Origin: an uncultured Arcobacter sp.
GTDB lineage: Bacteria > Campylobacterota > Campylobacteria > Campylobacterales > Arcobacteraceae
Assembly: GCA_913054415.1 (NCBI GenBank)
Contig: CAJXII010000049.1
Span: forward strand, 1 to 9,957
Direction: 5' to 3'
DNA length: 9,957 nt
Shown: positions 7,197-9,957 of the stretch, in pieces
Numbering within the stretch: position 1 is the first letter of the stretch
How the letters are laid out: every line of letters begins with the position of its first letter
Position numbers and translations under genes: made by a program
The notes under the pieces: generated by a model
The model's input: the letters and a program-made list of their open reading frames with translations, nothing else
The model's database searches: none
Told to the model about the DNA's origin: nothing

Positions 7197-8384
7197 TTAG
7201 TGTAATTCACTATTTAATTTAACTTCTCTTGTGCTTCTTTTGACTACATATTGACCTGTTTGACTATCTTGTCTAAAATGTAATCCATTTAAACCTTGAA
7301 GTTGTGAAGCTTTTACTACACCAGATTTTAGATATGTATTATTAACTTCATTAATTTTTATAGCATCATCACTACTGATAGTTATTTTTGTTCCAGCAAA
7401 GATTGCTAATCCACCATCTACGATACAGCCATCTCCTAAAGGTATCCCTGTAGTTGAGTTTGCTCCAAGAAGTGTATTTTCTCCAATACTTATAGGGTTT
7501 CCATCTGTTCCACTTAGAACACCTAAAATAGAAGCACCACCACCTACATCTGATCCACTTCCAACAATAGCACTACTACTAATTCTTCCCTCAACCATTA
7601 CAGGTCCTAATGTTCCAGCATTGAAGTTGATATAACTAGCTCCTGGCATTACAGTTGTTCCAGCAGCTAATTGAGCACCAAATCTTACTTTGCTAGTATC
7701 TAAAATTCTTGTATTATCAGCTGGGATAATATGAGATAAAAATCTAGGAAATTTATCTACCATATCGATTGTTGGGTATTTACCACTTAGTTTTAGATCA
7801 AGTTCATTTTCTCTTAACCAATCTAACTCAATAGGAGTATTTCCACTCCAAGCTACATTATGCAATAATCCAAATGCACCATTTAGATTGATTTGTCTTA
7901 GTTGTGCTTTACCTAAAGATAAAGCATATAGTTTTAAATAAGCACTCTCTACACTTAAAGGATTTGTATCTTCAAAAATAAATACCATTTTAAAATCATC
8001 AGCAGTTAAACCACTCTCTATTGGTAAAGATGATAGATGAGATATAAGTTGAACATTTTTATGATCATCACCTTTTGCTTCTGGGATATATGGTCTAAAA
8101 GCCTCAATACAGTTTGTTAAAAAACTATCGCTAATATCACAAACTAACTCTGATTTTGAAGTATCTATTTGAACACCTGCTGATTTTAATGCATCTAAAA
8201 ATATAGCTGCACTACCAAAATTTTCATTCCAATTTACTACAGGATATGTAGCTTGTAAAACTTTTTCTTTATTTAATTGACCTCTATCTAGTCTAGCTAA
8301 ACCAAAACCAATAGGGTTTTTATACCAAGATTGACTTTGTATATTAGTAACTTTGTTTGCAAATTCCTCTTTTGTATATATCAT
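7197..8384 (-). CDS. dapD: Tetrahydrodipicolinate N-succinyltransferase DapD, long form
   Basis: The 395-residue enzyme transfers succinyl from succinyl-CoA to tetrahydrodipicolinate in the succinylase route to meso-diaminopimelate and lysine, feeding peptidoglycan. The C-terminal half (about 228-335) is a left-handed beta-helix of hexapeptide repeats: GAQLAAGTTVMPGASYINF, MVEGRISSSAIVG, SDVGGGASILGVLSG, IGENTLLGANSTTGIPLGDG. E265 in VEGRISS corresponds to the glutamate proposed as catalytic in actinobacterial DapD. The N-terminal 220 residues (QATYPVVNWNENFGSAA and ELDLKLSGKYP) and the tail LHFRQDSQTGQ to ELH are of the long type seen in Campylobacterota, not the 274-residue enterobacterial type. 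ATG 8382-8384 has GGAG nine bases upstream. It is the first gene of the five-gene minus-strand operon. Confidence 0.95.
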   Translation of the reverse strand: MIYTKEEFANKVTNIQSQSWYKNPIGFGLARLDRGQLNKEKVLQATYPVVNWNENFGSAAIFLDALKSAGVQIDTSKSELVCDISDSFLTNCIEAFRPYIPEAKGDDHKNVQLISHLSSLPIESGLTADDFKMVFIFEDTNPLSVESAYLKLYALSLGKAQLRQINLNGAFGLLHNVAWSGNTPIELDWLRENELDLKLSGKYPTIDMVDKFPRFLSHIIPADNTRILDTSKVRFGAQLAAGTTVMPGASYINFNAGTLGPVMVEGRISSSAIVGSGSDVGGGASILGVLSGTDGNPISIGENTLLGANSTTGIPLGDGCIVDGGLAIFAGTKITISSDDAIKINEVNNTYLKSGVVKASQLQGLNGLHFRQDSQTGQYVVKRSTREVKLNSELH

Positions 8385-8393
8385 TTATATATT

Positions 8394-8397
8394 CTCC
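8394..8397 (-). promoter_or_regulatory. dapD ribosome binding site
   Basis: On the minus strand this is GGAG (GGAGAA in full), nine bases before the dapD ATG. It is the only strong Shine-Dalgarno at the head of this operon. Confidence 0.7.
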
Positions 8398-8412
8398 ATA
8401 ATTTTTGTCAGT

Positions 8413-8418
8413 ATTGTA
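8413..8418 (-). promoter_or_regulatory. Probable dapD operon promoter, -10 box
   Basis: On the minus strand this reads TACAAT, one mismatch from TATAAT, preceded by A/T-rich sequence without a clear -35. It is 28 bases upstream of the dapD ATG, giving a very short leader. A second candidate, TATGAT at 8456-8461 (minus strand), would give a leader of about 65 bases. Which is used cannot be decided by eye. Confidence 0.4.
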
Positions 8419-8503
8419 TCTAAACTTTTCTTATTTAAAATAGTAAAATTTATCTATCATATCAAAAGAAAGAAAAATTTAAGAAAAAAATAAGGTTGGT
8501 TAT

Positions 8504-8509
8504 TATAAA
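8504..8509 (+). promoter_or_regulatory. Probable promoter of the 8554 gene, -10 box
   Basis: TATAAA, part of TTATTATAAAATA, lies 44 bases before the ATG at 8554 and would start transcription near 8516. Another TATAAA at 8521-8526 would start near 8533. Both place the start of the message after the in-frame ATG at 8512, supporting the later start codon. No sigma-28 (CGAT-type) or sigma-54 (GG-N10-GC) element is seen. Confidence 0.4.
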
Positions 8510-8542
8510 ATATGTATAAGTATAAAAGGTCTTATATTGTGA

Positions 8543-8548
8543 AGGGAG
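8543..8548 (+). promoter_or_regulatory. Ribosome binding site deciding the start at 8554
   Basis: AGGGAG sits five bases before ATG 8554. The in-frame ATG at 8512 has no purine-rich site at a suitable distance and would add 14 residues with little sign of a real N-terminus. Confidence 0.75.
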
Positions 8549-8553
8549 AAGTT

Positions 8554-9276
8554 ATGAATTTGCAACAAATTAATCAAACAAATTATTCAAATTATAATGA
8601 TAGTGTATCAAATATATATGATACGAGTTCTAAATCAAATCATAAGAATAATCTTACAACTAAAACTATAACTGTTGATCAAAATATTAATTTCTCATCT
8701 AAAGATAATATAAGTGCAATGGCATCTGATCTTAAACCAAGTATGGATAGAATATCATCACTTCAAACTATAGATCAAAGTCTAACAACCCAACAAGTAA
8801 GTTTGGATAGTATTGCCCAAGCAATAGAGGATTTTCAAAATAATCAAATAAGTTCAACCCAAGCACAGGATATTATCAAAAGTAGTATTCAGCAATATAA
8901 TCTAAACAATGAATCAGTCGAAGTTAATACACAAAAACTTCAACATAGACCAGATATTAGCACAACATATTTTGATGGTAAAATAGGTGCAGTTCCAAAA
9001 GATATAGATATTCTTTCAAATGAGATGCAACAAAAATCTGCAACAGTAACAAAAAATCGTCAAAAAGTAGATGGTGCTATAAAAGAGGCTTCAAAAGAGG
9101 CTTATGATATGATTCAAAGTGAGCATATAAAAAATAAAAACTATATGCAAAATAATATAAATTTCGCAAATGAATCTAAAAATTTTACACAAGAAAATAT
9201 AAAATCTAGTAATAGTAGCTTTTCATATACACAAACAAACACTTCAGTATCAAGTGTAGCTAGACTATTAAGTTAA
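8554..9276 (+). CDS. Unrecognised Ser/Asn/Gln-rich protein, possibly a flagellum-related or exported structural protein
   Basis: I do not recognise this family. The 240-residue product has no cysteine and no tryptophan, is rich in Ser, Asn, Gln and Thr, and has no signal peptide or membrane segment. A low-complexity N-terminus (1-50) precedes a helical, heptad-like stretch (about 59-115: MDRISSLQTIDQSL, VSLDSIAQAIEDFQNN), a short break with RPDISTTYFDGKIGAVP, a second helical stretch (about 150-205: QQKSATVTKNRQKVDGAIKE) and a Ser/Thr-rich tail ending SVARLLS. Lack of Cys and Trp, heptads and a C-terminal hydrophobic end are seen in flagellins and other axial proteins secreted without a signal peptide. 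That likeness is general and is inference only. Start ATG 8554 follows a strong AGGGAG. The rhodanese gene follows 30 bases downstream. Confidence 0.75.
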   Translation: MNLQQINQTNYSNYNDSVSNIYDTSSKSNHKNNLTTKTITVDQNINFSSKDNISAMASDLKPSMDRISSLQTIDQSLTTQQVSLDSIAQAIEDFQNNQISSTQAQDIIKSSIQQYNLNNESVEVNTQKLQHRPDISTTYFDGKIGAVPKDIDILSNEMQQKSATVTKNRQKVDGAIKEASKEAYDMIQSEHIKNKNYMQNNINFANESKNFTQENIKSSNSSFSYTQTNTSVSSVARLLS

Positions 9277-9290
9277 AATCAAATCAAATC
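9276..9290 (+). repeat. Three tandem AAATC units
   Basis: AAATC is repeated three times between the end of the 8554 gene and the ribosome binding site of the rhodanese gene. A change in copy number would move the two genes apart by five bases but not alter either reading frame. At three copies it may be chance in such AT-rich sequence. Confidence 0.5.
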
Positions 9291-9306
9291 AAAAAGGTAG
9301 TTAATT

Positions 9307-9717
9307 ATGTTTAATAAAATATTGTTTATTTTAGTATTATTTGTTAGTTCATTAGTAGCAGATTTTAAAGGTGTAGATGCAAACACTTTATTACAAATGC
9401 AAAAAAAAGGTGTTGTTGTAATAGATATCAGAACTCTTGCAGAGTGGAAAGATAGAGGTATAATAAAAGGTGCAAAAACTTTAGAGTTTTTTAACTCAAA
9501 AGGTGGATATGATTTAAAAAGCTGGATGGCATCTTTTGAAAAATTGGTGCCTACAAAAGATACACCATTTATCATATATTGTGCTCATGCTAATAGATTT
9601 AAAACTGTTGGAAAATTTTTAAGTAATCAACTACATTATAAAAAGAGCTATGAGTTAGCAGGTGGAATAGAATATGGTTGGATAGATAAAGGTTATAAAA
9701 CAGTTCCTTATAAATAG
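9307..9717 (+). CDS. Periplasmic single-domain rhodanese (sulfurtransferase-like)
   Basis: The 136-residue product has an N-terminal signal peptide (KILFILVLFVSSLVA, probable cut after residue 18 or 19), so the rhodanese domain should be in the periplasm. Domain marks are VVVIDIRTLAEWKDRGIIKGA (36-56), the CDC25-like upper motif with D40, R42 and E46, the active loop FIIYCAHANR (88-97) with the only cysteine, C92, as persulfide carrier and R97, and LAGGIEYGWIDKGYKTVP (117-134) as the closing motif. The six-residue loop C-A-H-A-N-R lacks the usual glycine of CRxGxR loops. Single-domain rhodaneses move sulfane sulfur, and many exported ones have unknown partners. AAAGG lies nine bases before the ATG. 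The gene may be cotranscribed with 8554-9276, as no terminator is seen between them. Confidence 0.9.
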   Translation: MFNKILFILVLFVSSLVADFKGVDANTLLQMQKKGVVVIDIRTLAEWKDRGIIKGAKTLEFFNSKGGYDLKSWMASFEKLVPTKDTPFIIYCAHANRFKTVGKFLSNQLHYKKSYELAGGIEYGWIDKGYKTVPYK

Positions 9718-9719
9718 GA

Positions 9720-9957
9720 CTATAACCCCAAAGCCCATTCATAAAATGGAAGCACTTCACATTCAATATCATTTATAAAAATGGTATTGTTTATCCCTAC
9801 AGTTACAATCGTAATATTTTCAATTTGATATTTCTCAATTATAGGCATAAGTTTTGTTGATAAAGCTATATGATTTATAAAAAATGGTAAAGCTAATATG
9901 ATTGAATTATTATCCTTAATATAAAAATCTACATAATCTAAATAGTATATATCTTTA
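9720..9957 (-). CDS. C-terminal part of an unrecognised protein, cut by the window edge
   Basis: A minus-strand frame is open from the window edge to a TAG at 9720-9722, giving 78 residues. The translation looks like real protein: alternating hydrophobic strands such as NNSIILALPFFINHIAL, a helix-like STKLMPIIEKYQIE, then ENITIVTVGINNTIFIND and a C-terminus ECEVLPFYEWALGL. No start lies in the window except internal codons, so the gene begins beyond 9957. It is convergent with the rhodanese gene, whose stop is only two bases away, leaving no room for a separate terminator. I do not recognise a family. The acidic, aromatic-rich stretch YYLDYVDFYIKDNN gives no specific clue. Confidence 0.6.
   Translation of the reverse strand, partial: KDIYYLDYVDFYIKDNNSIILALPFFINHIALSTKLMPIIEKYQIENITIVTVGINNTIFINDIECEVLPFYEWALGL

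Noticed and set aside
8478..8509. Possible sigma-28 promoter (TTTAAG with TATAAA 20 bases later) for the 8554 gene
   Set aside because: Spacing is too long and the CGAT-type -10 of flagellar sigma-28 promoters is missing, so flagellar regulation cannot be claimed from it.
9279..9575. Minus-strand open frame opposite the rhodanese gene
   Set aside because: The plus strand encodes a clear signal peptide and rhodanese domain; the antisense frame has no likeness to any family.
9709..9725. Short inverted repeat TTATA/TATAA between the rhodanese and the last gene
   Set aside because: Only five A/T pairs with no U-tract; expected by chance in this base composition.

Overview
The window is AT-rich, roughly 30% G+C by eye, and looks like Campylobacterota (the former Epsilonproteobacteria). 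The clues are the long DapD of about 395 aa, an isolated trpC, promoters that show a good -10 box but no clear -35 box behind T-rich stretches, and codon use dominated by A/T third positions. The presence of NIT-sensor and periplasmic rhodanese genes suggests a free-living relative such as Sulfurimonas or Arcobacter-like bacteria, but the genus is inference. No mobile element, CRISPR array, tRNA or rRNA is visible, and no non-coding stretch exceeds about 170 bases.

Left part (1-2371, minus strand): rpoD, the primary sigma factor, is followed three bases later by a TTG-started gene for a membrane-anchored NIT (nitrate/nitrite-sensing type) protein. That gene stops in the middle of its domain while another frame stays open to the window edge, so it may be frameshifted.

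Middle left (2372-4073, plus strand): a compact divergent promoter region drives rpoD leftwards and leuD-leuB rightwards. leuD and leuB overlap by 8 bases and encode two leucine biosynthesis enzymes. leuC and leuA are not in the window. A perfect 11-bp inverted repeat spans the convergent leuB and trpC stop codons.

Middle right (8384 down to 4081, minus strand): a tightly packed operon runs dapD, a TrmN6-like methyltransferase, a YkgJ-type cysteine-cluster protein, a secreted TPR protein, then trpC. Junctions are 8 bases, ATGA, 22 bases overlap and ATGA. It mixes lysine/cell-wall precursor synthesis, probable tRNA modification, two proteins of unknown role and tryptophan synthesis.

Right part (8385-9957): a second divergent promoter region leads into a plus-strand gene for a Cys- and Trp-free, Ser/Asn/Gln-rich protein with a faint flagellar-axial character. 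A probable periplasmic single-domain rhodanese gene follows. The C-terminal end of an unrecognised minus-strand gene closes the window.

Overall this is mostly core-genome housekeeping. No convincing new multi-gene system was seen. The items most worth a second look are the unrecognised secreted-looking protein at 8554-9276, the interrupted NIT gene, and the conserved-looking mixed operon ending in trpC.
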